Below are positions 51,127-59,124 of a DNA stretch of 64,000 nucleotides, piece by piece. The notes below the pieces were generated by a model. The model was given only the letters and a program-made list of their open reading frames with translations. It did not search any database and was not told where the DNA came from. The stretch's first letter is position 1. Each line of letters starts with the position of its first letter. This DNA comes from Mucilaginibacter endophyticus. Its GTDB lineage: Bacteria > Bacteroidota > Bacteroidia > Sphingobacteriales > Sphingobacteriaceae. The stretch covers positions 1,123,949 through 1,187,948 of the forward strand of contig NZ_QPCG01000001.1 in the NCBI RefSeq assembly GCF_003351025.1. The letters are read 5' to 3'. Position numbers and translations under genes: made by a program.

Positions 51127-53001
51127 TTATGGAACTATCTTATCAAGCGCAGGGATGTTGGTTTCGGCGCCTGCATAACCTTTGCTTTGGTTAATATGCC
51201 CGTTTACGTTCAGGTCGATCTCGCTTTGCGGGATAGGCCAAAGCACGTGGTATGGCGAAATAGTAAAGTGGTTACCCGAGTTGGTTACAACGTTAGGGTT
51301 TTTGTAAAAGTCGTTCTTCTCCATGATCCTGTCATAGAAGAAATTGCTTGTTGAAAAATTAGCTACATTGTAGGTTTTGCCATTGTAAGCAGGGATACCG
51401 GTTTGAGCGAAGATATAAGCGATACGGGTAAGCTCGGTTTTACGCGGCTCTTCCCAATACAGTTCCCTTTGACGCTCGTCAAGAATAGTACCGATATTTA
51501 CACTGCCGGCATCAGTTAACAACTGCGCGTTGGCGCGTGCCCTTACTTTATTGATATCATCCATAGCAAGGCCTGTTTGCCCCTTCCATACATAGGCTTC
51601 GGCACGCAACAGGTAGGTTTCGGCTAAGCGGAAAACGTACCAGTCGGTGTTGGTACCGCGCGGCGGGCTCCACCATTTATCAAGCGCGATAGGTCCTGAG
51701 CCGATGAACACTTTGTAATGCGGCCAGCCAAACCATGCCCGGATGGTATCTTTGGCCCCGTTCAAAAAGCGTTTACTCACGTTGGCATCGGTATACTGCT
51801 CCAGGTGTTTACCATACCAGGTAGGGTCGGAGGTTTTGATCGCCGGGCTGTTATAAACCAAATCGGTCATGTTCATCCAGTTTCCCGGCGCGTGCCTTAA
51901 GTCGGTATTATCTGTCCAGATGTATTTGGTAGCATAAGGCGTACCGCGTAAACGGCCAATACCACGGCCATACCATAAGGTAAGCGGAAATTCTTCGGTT
52001 ACTTTATCTGAGATCCCTGGTTTAAGTGCTCCTGGGGTAAGGATGGTACCGTTATGCCACATCGGCACGCAGTTCCTCATCACCTGCGATCCGTTTGGTG
52101 TTGCACCATCAAGGGTTTCGCGGTCAAGTACTACATATAAAGCCTCGGCATTTGTTCCCAGTGCCTTGTTTTCGGGCCTGTGAAGGTCCCAGATGATGTT
52201 TTTGGAAGCATCGCCTGCAACGATACCAAAACGATTGGTCATAAGGTGATAAGGGCCATTAATAGCTACGTTAGCTGCCGCGATAGCGTCATCAAATAAA
52301 CCCAGGGCAAGGTCAACCTTAGCTAAAAGGTGGGCAGCGCCGCCTTTTGAAATATCACCTTTGGCATTAGCATCCGTAAGGTTAGCTACGGCAAATTCCA
52401 GGTCGGTTTTCATTTGCTTAAGGATAACGATACGCTGCGTGCTGAAATAACCGGTGTTTACGGCGGTTTCTTCTTTAAGCAGCAAAGGCACATCGCCAAA
52501 CTCATGCACTAAACGATAGTAACGGTAAGCCCTGTGAAACAACGCGGTAGCTTTTACAAGGTTTTTATCGGCATCAGATGGCCATTTGATATTATCAATT
52601 CTTGATAAAATTACGTTACAGTCATGTATCCCCTGGTACCAGGCGCTCCAATAGCGGCCAATTTTGTTATAGTCGTCGCTGTTTAGGTTGGCGGTAGGAG
52701 TGATACGTGCGTTCAAATCCTGCGCCGGTGTAGTTTTATCTGTGGTACCTTCAACCGCTGCATCAGTAAAAATCGACTCGGTAAGCAATGGGGCCGAATC
52801 ACCGAAATACTCAAACCTAACGCTTACGTTCAAAGTAGCCAAGGCAGCCTTAAATGCGGCAGGCGAGGTATAAGTTACGTCGGGTGTGAATTTTGAAGGT
52901 GCCTGCGGATACAGATCAGCCCGCTTGGTACAGCCTCCGGTTATAAATATGGTTGCCGCTGTTAAAGCCGCCGCCATGATGTTTTTGTTTATCTTGTTCA
53001 T
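51127..53001 (-). CDS. SusD/RagB-family lipoprotein
   Basis: A 624-residue SusD homologue, longer than the other three in the window. Lipobox TGGC (Cys24) follows a clear signal peptide. 'LVKATALFHRAYRYYRLVHEFGDVPLLL', 'WYVFRLAETYLLRAEAYVWKGQTGLAMDDINKVRARAN' (in parts) and 'LDERQRELYWEEPRKTELTRIAYIFAQ' are typical. Binding-face aromatics are abundant ('WFGWPHYKVF', 'KWWSPPRG'), which would suit a glycan ligand, but this is only suggestive. It follows its SusC partner by 17 bases. The pair is the likely target of the hybrid two-component system nearby. Confidence 0.94.
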   Translation of the reverse strand: MNKINKNIMAAALTAATIFITGGCTKRADLYPQAPSKFTPDVTYTSPAAFKAALATLNVSVRFEYFGDSAPLLTESIFTDAAVEGTTDKTTPAQDLNARITPTANLNSDDYNKIGRYWSAWYQGIHDCNVILSRIDNIKWPSDADKNLVKATALFHRAYRYYRLVHEFGDVPLLLKEETAVNTGYFSTQRIVILKQMKTDLEFAVANLTDANAKGDISKGGAAHLLAKVDLALGLFDDAIAAANVAINGPYHLMTNRFGIVAGDASKNIIWDLHRPENKALGTNAEALYVVLDRETLDGATPNGSQVMRNCVPMWHNGTILTPGALKPGISDKVTEEFPLTLWYGRGIGRLRGTPYATKYIWTDNTDLRHAPGNWMNMTDLVYNSPAIKTSDPTWYGKHLEQYTDANVSKRFLNGAKDTIRAWFGWPHYKVFIGSGPIALDKWWSPPRGTNTDWYVFRLAETYLLRAEAYVWKGQTGLAMDDINKVRARANAQLLTDAGSVNIGTILDERQRELYWEEPRKTELTRIAYIFAQTGIPAYNGKTYNVANFSTSNFFYDRIMEKNDFYKNPNVVTNSGNHFTISPYHVLWPIPQSEIDLNVNGHINQSKGYAGAETNIPALDKIVP

Positions 53002-53018
53002 GTATTAAAATCCCTTCT

Positions 53019-56000
53019 TTAAAAAACTACGTTAAACCCGGCTGATAAATATCTTGGCGTAGGACCGCCATTTTGCGGATCCCAAAGCGGCCAGCTTGAA
53101 AACACAGCGGCATTGCTTGCATTCACGAATAATTTGGCGCTTGAGATACCCAGGCGTTTGATAAGCTGTGGACTGAAAGTATAACCTATAGAAGCCGTTT
53201 GCAGTCTCACAAATGAAGCTTTGCGCCAAACGTTGATGGTAGTGCCAGATGAACCTGAGTTTAAGCGGGCGTAATCATCAATCTGGTTATCTGGTGTCCA
53301 GTAAGGCAATACGTATGAGTTCATACGTGCAAAGCCTACGCTACCCGGATTGTTTAAGGCTTGATTATATTGTTTTAATGCGCCAATGCTTGATACCAGC
53401 AGGAACGATACATCAAAATGTTTGAAGATGTTGAAATCGTTACGTAACGACCAGCTAAAGCTTGGGTTTTGTGAGCCTAAGAATTGTTTGTCATCGTTGG
53501 TAAACTTAAAGTCGCCGTTTACGTCCTGTAGTTTGAAATCGCCTGGTTTAGCGCCGTATTTAGCGGCCTGATCAGCTTCGGTTGTTTTCCAAACGCCCTG
53601 GATCTTGTAATCCCATACAGCGTTGATATCATGGCCAATGAACCATCCGTTACCGATATCATCTTTTTCTACATTGGTAGTAACGCCGTTAGCATCAGTA
53701 ACCGGGAATGCGCCATACAGGTGAACAATTTTGTTGCGGTTCAGGAAGAAAGTTCCGCTGGCATTCCAGTTAAAGTTTTCACTTTTCATGATCTTGCCAT
53801 CCAATGAGATCTCAAAACCTTTGTTATTAACCTGGCCGATGTTAGTATAAGGGTTGGAGTTGTTAGCACCGCCCGGCAAATCACCAGATGAATTATAACC
53901 CTGAACGTCAAGGATACTGCGTTTAACAAGCAAGTCGGTAGTTTTACGGTCGTAAACATCTATCGAACCGCTAAGCCTGTTGTGTAGTATGGTGAAGTCA
54001 AGACCGATGTTTGGTCCTACAGTACGTTCCCATTTCAGCTGCGCGTTTTGCAGGGTGCTTACATAAATGCCACTGTTATTGGTAACTGTACCGGAGTTGT
54101 TTGCGGTTGGATATTTAATACCGCCTAATACCGCTAATGAGATAGAAGGATCGGCAGTGGTAGTTGATGTACGGTTACCGTTGGCGCCATAGCTGAAACG
54201 TAATTTACCGTAATCAAGCCACTTGAAGGCATCGCCCTTCATGAAACTCTCATCACTAAATACCCATGCTACAGCTGCTGAGGGGTATACTTCACGTGGG
54301 TGTTCTAAACCGAATGCAGAGAAACCGTCACGGCGTACAGTTGCAGTCAGGATATAGCGGCCTAACAAGGTGTAATTGATCCTGCCCATGATTGCGTCTG
54401 CATTGTAAATACGGTCGTCGCTGCTTTCAACAGGTAGTGTGCCTGCACCAATGTTGTGGTAACCCAAAATGTCGGTAGGGGTTAACTGAGTGTTTGAAGC
54501 ATTGGTATACCAGGTTTGGTATTTTTCTTTGTTAAGCAGGAAGGTTGCATCAAAGCTGTGGATACCAAAAGTTTTATTCCAGCTTAAAATGTTATCGAGG
54601 TTGTACCTGTAACGGTTCTCCTGTGAACGGATAGCAGTACCACCTGAAAGCTCGTTAGGGTTAGCTACCGGGCGGAAGAAGAAATTCCTGTATGATTCAA
54701 TAGTTGGTGCATAGTTCACCGTATACTTGATACCAAATGGAAGATCCAAACGGGCAAAAAGTACCGAGAACAGGGTGTTTTGCACAGCCACGTTTTGATT
54801 GTAGCGATTGCCCAGGAAAGGGTTACGCTGGTTCAAACCACTGTCATCAGTATCAATACGACGCAAAGAGCCATCAGCATTGTACATATCGCCATAAGGT
54901 GATGAGTTGATGATCTGCGTCCAGTCTGCTTCAGTGGCGTCTATGGCTTGGCCGCTAAGCGGAGTGCTGGCCGCGCCTTCATCGCGGCTTGCGAATTGGG
55001 CGTTTACACCAAGCGTTAAAAATTTGGCGGCTTTACCTTCCAGGTTTACACGGAAACGACCGTCGGTATACTGTCCGCCCTGTATCAGGTTTTGGTTTTT
55101 GGTATAGTTACCCGATACATAGTACTTAACTGTTTCTGAACTACCAGAGAAGCTACCGGTATAATCCTGGCGGAAGCCATTGCGGAATATCAGTTTCGAC
55201 CAATCTGTCATTTTACCGGCCTGGTAATTGGCAATTTCGTTAGGGAATAAACCTAAACGTTGCAGCCAGATGGTAGTTGGGTCGCCTGTAGCACCGTTAA
55301 GGAATTGGGCAAGCGTTACACCATCCGGCAGCTTGTTAGGATTGCTATAGTAATAATAGGGGTTTGAAGTGTTAGAACTGCGGGCCCCATCGGCTCGCCA
55401 GTTTAGGAAGCCATCGCCTGTATAGTATTTTTGGTTTTGCAGTAGTTGTGCAATACCGAAGTTGGCATTTAAGGTGATTTGCGTACCGCCCTTTTTACCT
55501 TTTTTGGTAGTGATAGCTACAACGCCACCGGCAGATTGTGCACCATATACGGCAAGCGCGCTTGGGTCACGGAGTACGTCAACGCGGTCAATATCATTAG
55601 GGTTGATATCAGCCAGCTGACCAGGATAAATAACACCATCCAATACGATAACAGGCTGAACGTTACCCGAAAGGGAAGCTTTACCCCTGATCTGAAGATC
55701 GCCTGTACCGCCGCCTTTGGCCGAGGTATTCAGTGCAACCGAAATGCCCGGGATATTGCCCCTGATAATGTCGGTAGCGCTGGCTGGGTGTTCGTTCTCC
55801 AGTTTCTCGGCCTTAACACTGCTGATGGCTCCGGTAACGTCTTTAACGGCCCGTGTACCGTAACCTATCACCACAACCTCTTCCAGTTGTTTATTGGCAT
55901 CGGCCAGTGTTACATCAATTGTTGTGCGGCCTTTAATTTGTTGCTCTTGTGTGGCCGATCCCACAAAGCTGAATACCAGCGTCGCGTTGCTGTTTGCGGT

Positions 56001-56186
56001 AATTGAATAGCCACCCTTTACATCCGTAACGGTTACGGCACCTGTTGATTTGTTTTTTACAGTGGCGCCAGGTATTGGCAGACCCTGGCTGTCTTTAACA
56101 ATACCTTTCACGGTAACGTCCTGTGCAAACGTCCGTGTTAGTATTGTAATAAGTAAAACAAAAATTAGCGTAATTTTTTTCTTCAT
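53019..56186 (-). CDS. SusC/RagA-family TonB-dependent receptor
   Basis: A 1055-residue SusC. Signal peptide (about 1-22), carboxypeptidase-D-like domain (about 24-100, 'GIVKDSQGLPIPGATVKNKST'), canonical TonB box 'LEEVVVIGYG', plug ('TDIIRGNIPGISVALNTSAKGG', 'PVIVLDGVIYPGQLADINPNDIDRVDVLRDPSALAVYGAQSAGG' in parts) and barrel ending 'YLSAGFNVVF'. It is the first gene of a two-gene operon with SusD. The region upstream holds a perfect palindrome GCAGCCATGGCTGC (56212-56225) and TTACCCC motifs shared with the right-edge SusC promoter. The operon lacks degradative enzymes inside this window. Confidence 0.95.
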   Translation of the reverse strand: MKKKITLIFVLLITILTRTFAQDVTVKGIVKDSQGLPIPGATVKNKSTGAVTVTDVKGGYSITANSNATLVFSFVGSATQEQQIKGRTTIDVTLADANKQLEEVVVIGYGTRAVKDVTGAISSVKAEKLENEHPASATDIIRGNIPGISVALNTSAKGGGTGDLQIRGKASLSGNVQPVIVLDGVIYPGQLADINPNDIDRVDVLRDPSALAVYGAQSAGGVVAITTKKGKKGGTQITLNANFGIAQLLQNQKYYTGDGFLNWRADGARSSNTSNPYYYYSNPNKLPDGVTLAQFLNGATGDPTTIWLQRLGLFPNEIANYQAGKMTDWSKLIFRNGFRQDYTGSFSGSSETVKYYVSGNYTKNQNLIQGGQYTDGRFRVNLEGKAAKFLTLGVNAQFASRDEGAASTPLSGQAIDATEADWTQIINSSPYGDMYNADGSLRRIDTDDSGLNQRNPFLGNRYNQNVAVQNTLFSVLFARLDLPFGIKYTVNYAPTIESYRNFFFRPVANPNELSGGTAIRSQENRYRYNLDNILSWNKTFGIHSFDATFLLNKEKYQTWYTNASNTQLTPTDILGYHNIGAGTLPVESSDDRIYNADAIMGRINYTLLGRYILTATVRRDGFSAFGLEHPREVYPSAAVAWVFSDESFMKGDAFKWLDYGKLRFSYGANGNRTSTTTADPSISLAVLGGIKYPTANNSGTVTNNSGIYVSTLQNAQLKWERTVGPNIGLDFTILHNRLSGSIDVYDRKTTDLLVKRSILDVQGYNSSGDLPGGANNSNPYTNIGQVNNKGFEISLDGKIMKSENFNWNASGTFFLNRNKIVHLYGAFPVTDANGVTTNVEKDDIGNGWFIGHDINAVWDYKIQGVWKTTEADQAAKYGAKPGDFKLQDVNGDFKFTNDDKQFLGSQNPSFSWSLRNDFNIFKHFDVSFLLVSSIGALKQYNQALNNPGSVGFARMNSYVLPYWTPDNQIDDYARLNSGSSGTTINVWRKASFVRLQTASIGYTFSPQLIKRLGISSAKLFVNASNAAVFSSWPLWDPQNGGPTPRYLSAGFNVVF

Positions 56187-56344
56187 AATTTATTGCTGTT
56201 TAGTTGGTTAAGCAGCCATGGCTGCCGGAATGAGCTAAAGGAAAACCTGGTTTACACAATAGCGGTGCAGGTAAGTGCTGTAGCGCGATCTTTACTTCAT
56301 ATAAGCGATTTGTTGGTTAAGCGTATTACTAATTGGTAATTGGT

Positions 56345-56402
56345 GGGGTAAATTTAAAGTGGAATAAACCAATAATGCAACAGGGGTAACTTATGTAAGT
56401 TA
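56345..56402 (-). promoter_or_regulatory. Candidate regulator sites upstream of SusC
   Basis: TTACCCC occurs twice on the minus strand (56351-56345 and 56389-56383). A palindrome TAACTTA-TG-TAAGTTA spans 56387-56402. The same ACCCC words in a repeat arrangement occur before the right-edge SusC gene (63336-63366). They may be binding sites of the hybrid two-component regulator. No clean TAnnTTTG element is visible near them. Confidence 0.35.
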
Positions 56403-56644
56403 TTGATTTTAAGATAATTAAATCAATTTTGATACGTTTTGATAACGAGAAACTCAAACGTTGAAGTGGCGTATTTACAGCGGGTTACACCTGCTTCGGT
56501 TTTGTAGCTGATACGCTTTGTGAACAAGAAAAAAAAGTGAAAATATTTTAAAAAATGACAATTGAGGGGAGTGGTAGACGGTTGTAATCCGCTTTTTTAT
56601 GCCGGAAATGGGGTTTTGGTAGGGAAAGAACATTGCGATTAACC

Positions 56645-56822
56645 GCTGTCCGTAGACTCTGTCTACGGATGCACTATGACTGTAGTTTGCAACTACAGTC
56701 ATGAATGAATGAGTTTCTGGCGATATCTGACCCTGTAGTCAGAGACTACAGGCATAAAGAGTCCGTAGACAGAGTCTACGGACAGCAAAGAATTTAAAGA
56801 AATGATGGACTCCAGCGGAGTC
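56645..56822. repeat. Cluster of five hairpins in a nested BIME/REP-like arrangement
   Basis: Each unit is a perfect stem with a 3-base loop: 56649-56669 (TCCGTAGAC-TCT-GTCTACGGA), 56676-56702 (ATGACTGTAGTT-TGC and complement), 56733-56751 (CTGTAGTC-AGA-GACTACAG), 56762-56782 (TCCGTAGAC-AGA-GTCTACGGA) and 56808-56822 (GACTCC-AGC-GGAGTC). The first and fourth are also exact inverse copies of each other over 25 bases (56645-56669 and 56762-56786), so the whole block can fold into one large stem. It looks like a mosaic of REP elements. Confidence 0.8.
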
Positions 56823-56887
56823 TCGTAATCTACAGAATGAATAGGGACAAAGTCTATAGATACGGAAAGGCAACAAAGGCCAACCTA

Positions 56888-58801
56888 TCACATCACTAAC
56901 ATTGTCCAGCCTTGCTGATCATTCTTCTTTCTTGATTTTTTCTTTTCCTGTAGTACCTTTTTTATGCGGATGGCATAAGTCCAGCAGGTACTTTGGCGGA
57001 TATCAAGCTTTTCGGATAGTTGGTGCGACGAAATGGTGCCGTTGGTGCTGTAAATAAGATAAGTAAGATAAAAAGCTTTGTTAATGGGAATCCTGCTGTT
57101 TTGAAATATAGTATTATGCAGGGCCGATTCTTCATAGCTGCACTTGGTACACCGGCGACTGTGCGGCAATCTTCCCGCGCAATAGGTAGCGTTTGAGCAA
57201 CGGGTACAAACAAAACCATCTTTCCATTTTAAGGCAGACAGGAATTTAAAACAGGTTTCCTGGTCGGGGTACTTGGCGCTGAATTCTTCATAGTCCAGTT
57301 CGGTAGATAATGCCCGCGATTCAGTAACCTTTTCAATGTTTGTTTTAAGCTGAACGTTGTCCTTTTCAAGTAAAACATTCATGCGCAGTATTTCGCCGGC
57401 CTGTTTTTCCAGTTGCAGGTTAGCCTCCAGTAATTCTTTGTTCTGGTTTTCGATGATCAGGCTTTGCTGTCTTACCTCGTTTGATTTTTCAACCAGTTCA
57501 TGTGTGCGGGCCCGTACCTGTCGCTCCAGTTCTTCGTTAATCGAATCCTGTAACTGACTGTTCAGGTGCATTTGCCTTATAGTTTCTTCATGAGCAGCGT
57601 CCTTTTCTTTCCGGAGGATGCGTACCTGATCACCAATGGCAAATGACAACAGCACCATCTCAATAATAAAACAGAAACTGAGACTATAATAGCTTATCGG
57701 GGCGGGTAAAAAGTAGGCATACCCCAGCGCGCTAAGGGCTTTAACAATAAAACCTATAAATAATACCAGATAGGCCAGCACAAAAAAACGTGCCGGTTTG
57801 TAGCCGTTTTTGTAAATATAAACGCCGGTGACAAAAGCAAGCGACAGCGGGATCACCTCAACAAACTTGTATACAAACAATGATTTGTTGAAAAACAGGC
57901 AGTACAAAAAGTAAACAGAGCGCAGCAGTATCACATAATTGATGGCCCTATTAAACTGAGGTGCCTTTGTTTTAACCTGTAATAATTCTTTACTGAATAT
58001 CAGAGCGCAAATACTGATAAAATATAAGGAAATACCGTTGCCATAATGGTTTAAACCTGGTGTTTCGGGCCATAAATATTGAAAGGCAATGCCATCGGCA
58101 CTCATTTCGTACAGGCCTACACTTAAAATGTAGAATACGTAGTACAGATACTGTCTCTTCTTTACCGCCAGGAACATGAGCAGGTTATGGAAACAGAAAA
58201 TAAGGATCATCCCATAAAACAGCCCATAGGTTAAATACTCATTAAGCGCGTAATGAATAAAGTAATTGATGGTACGATAAACTATGATAACATTTACCGC
58301 GTTATGCGATTTTACCCTGAAATAATAGGTGTGGTAACCGGGCTGCGTATCGCCAATCAAAAATTCGAAGTTTTTATGGTGAAAAAGCCTGCTGCTGAAA
58401 TCAAGGTTTGCCCCGGATTCACTTTTTATATAGCTGCCTGATTTATCGGGCATATAAGCTGTTACTTCGTCGGTCGTTTGATCAAACAGCTCAATAATAC
58501 TGTTGCTGCTTATAGGTTCGGTGAAATACATGCGTACCCGAAACCAGTAAGTAAAGTTTTTATGATGATTGCTGGGATAATACGAGCTGTTGTCTGTAAA
58601 AGATGAGCCCATTTCCTGGATATCCTGGAATGTTAGCTTTCCTGAGCTGTCCTGAAGATATTTTACCTCGTTAAGGGTAAACTTATGTTGCTGAACATTT
58701 TTATCAATCCTGAGTATGTTTTGCGCATGCAGGTTAAGCGCCCACAGGCACAAATAAAAAACGAATAAATATTTAGTCAACTTTAGTAAATGTTTAGTCA
58801 A
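56888..58801 (-). CDS. 7TM-DISM sensor with IS1595-transposase-type zinc ribbon/HTH output
   Basis: A 637-residue protein. Signal peptide (about 1-26); periplasmic 7TMR-DISMED2-type domain (about 30-175, 'FTYWFRVRMYFTEPISSNSIIELFDQTTDEVTAYMPD' in parts); seven membrane helices (about 185-390, 'LTYGLFYGMILIFCFHNLLMFLAVKKRQYLYYVFY'); a long coiled coil (about 395-500). The C-terminal 500-620 is not a kinase or cyclase: 'FSAKYPDQETCFKFLSALKWKDGFVCTRC' with CxxC at about 530-533 and 551-554, then 'HNTIFQNSRIPINKAFYLTYLI' and the HTH-like 'GTISSHQLSEKLDIRQSTCWTYAIRIKKVL'. This is the N-terminal Zn-ribbon/HTH part of IS1595 transposases; the DDE catalytic domain is absent. It probably links envelope sensing to DNA binding. 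It is divergent from the hybrid two-component gene. Confidence 0.85.
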   Translation of the reverse strand: MTKHLLKLTKYLFVFYLCLWALNLHAQNILRIDKNVQQHKFTLNEVKYLQDSSGKLTFQDIQEMGSSFTDNSSYYPSNHHKNFTYWFRVRMYFTEPISSNSIIELFDQTTDEVTAYMPDKSGSYIKSESGANLDFSSRLFHHKNFEFLIGDTQPGYHTYYFRVKSHNAVNVIIVYRTINYFIHYALNEYLTYGLFYGMILIFCFHNLLMFLAVKKRQYLYYVFYILSVGLYEMSADGIAFQYLWPETPGLNHYGNGISLYFISICALIFSKELLQVKTKAPQFNRAINYVILLRSVYFLYCLFFNKSLFVYKFVEVIPLSLAFVTGVYIYKNGYKPARFFVLAYLVLFIGFIVKALSALGYAYFLPAPISYYSLSFCFIIEMVLLSFAIGDQVRILRKEKDAAHEETIRQMHLNSQLQDSINEELERQVRARTHELVEKSNEVRQQSLIIENQNKELLEANLQLEKQAGEILRMNVLLEKDNVQLKTNIEKVTESRALSTELDYEEFSAKYPDQETCFKFLSALKWKDGFVCTRCSNATYCAGRLPHSRRCTKCSYEESALHNTIFQNSRIPINKAFYLTYLIYSTNGTISSHQLSEKLDIRQSTCWTYAIRIKKVLQEKKKSRKKNDQQGWTMLVM

Positions 58802-59124
58802 AAGCTTTTAATAAATAGTATGACCGGCTTTAAAAACGCGAGTGCGTTAAGCGCATAATTTAAAGCTTCCGCTACCTCGTTAGGGGCGGGCCATGGTACA
58901 ATAAATGTTTATTAAGAACCGGTTTATAATATGCCCAAATATAATTATTTGTTAATTATATGTCGTTATTGAATGGGTATTTTCTCTGCACATTTTGATG
59001 AGGCGTCGAACCGGAATTTTGTTTTTATGCTTTTGTTATATTGTATCCTTTGTAGCGTTCAAACAGGATAAAATTCGCTAATTAAAGCCAGCCGCATTTT
59101 GATATCTTTGGAGGTAACCAGTTA
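58802..59124. other. Divergent control region of the sensor and hybrid two-component genes
   Basis: No gene is seen in these 323 bases. The region carries the -7 element and leader hairpin of the minus-strand sensor and, at the right end, GGAGGT (59110-59115), a strong Shine-Dalgarno sequence 9 bases before the TTG at 59125. Confidence 0.6.
58936..58943 (-). promoter_or_regulatory. -7 element of the 7TM sensor gene
   Basis: TATATTTG on the minus strand is an exact TAnnTTTG match 135 bases upstream of the start at 58801; no -33 element is clear. The leader would include a hairpin made of GCTTTAAA/TTTAAAGC (58827-58834/58859-58866) with an inner AACGC/GCGTT stem (58835-58848). Confidence 0.4.

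Larger units (their letters stand above)
56187..56887. other. 701-base intergenic region with palindromes
   Basis: No credible gene is seen. The left part is the SusC leader/promoter, including the palindrome at 56212-56225 and the sites at 56345-56402. The right part (56645-56822) is the hairpin cluster described separately, downstream of the 7TM sensor gene. Confidence 0.7.

Noticed and set aside
55479..56006. 175-codon plus-strand frame over the SusC plug region
   Set aside because: It is a shadow of a strongly conserved SusC plug and TonB-box region.
56475..56702. 75-codon minus-strand frame next to the hairpin cluster
   Set aside because: It runs through the palindromes, starts inside a hairpin and has no recognisable sequence features.
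56645..56822. CRISPR array
   Set aside because: The repeated units are palindromes with unequal spacing and inverse orientation; there are no regular spacers and no cas genes.
56962..57219. Possible IS1595 insertion or transposase fragment
   Set aside because: The zinc-ribbon region is in frame with the 7TM sensor, there is no DDE domain, and no terminal inverted repeats or target duplication were seen, so it is treated as part of the sensor.
56888..58801. Histidine kinase or adenylate cyclase downstream of the 7TM-DISM region
   Set aside because: No H-box, HATPase, GGDEF or cyclase motif follows the coiled coil; the C-terminus has zinc-ribbon cysteines and an HTH-like segment.
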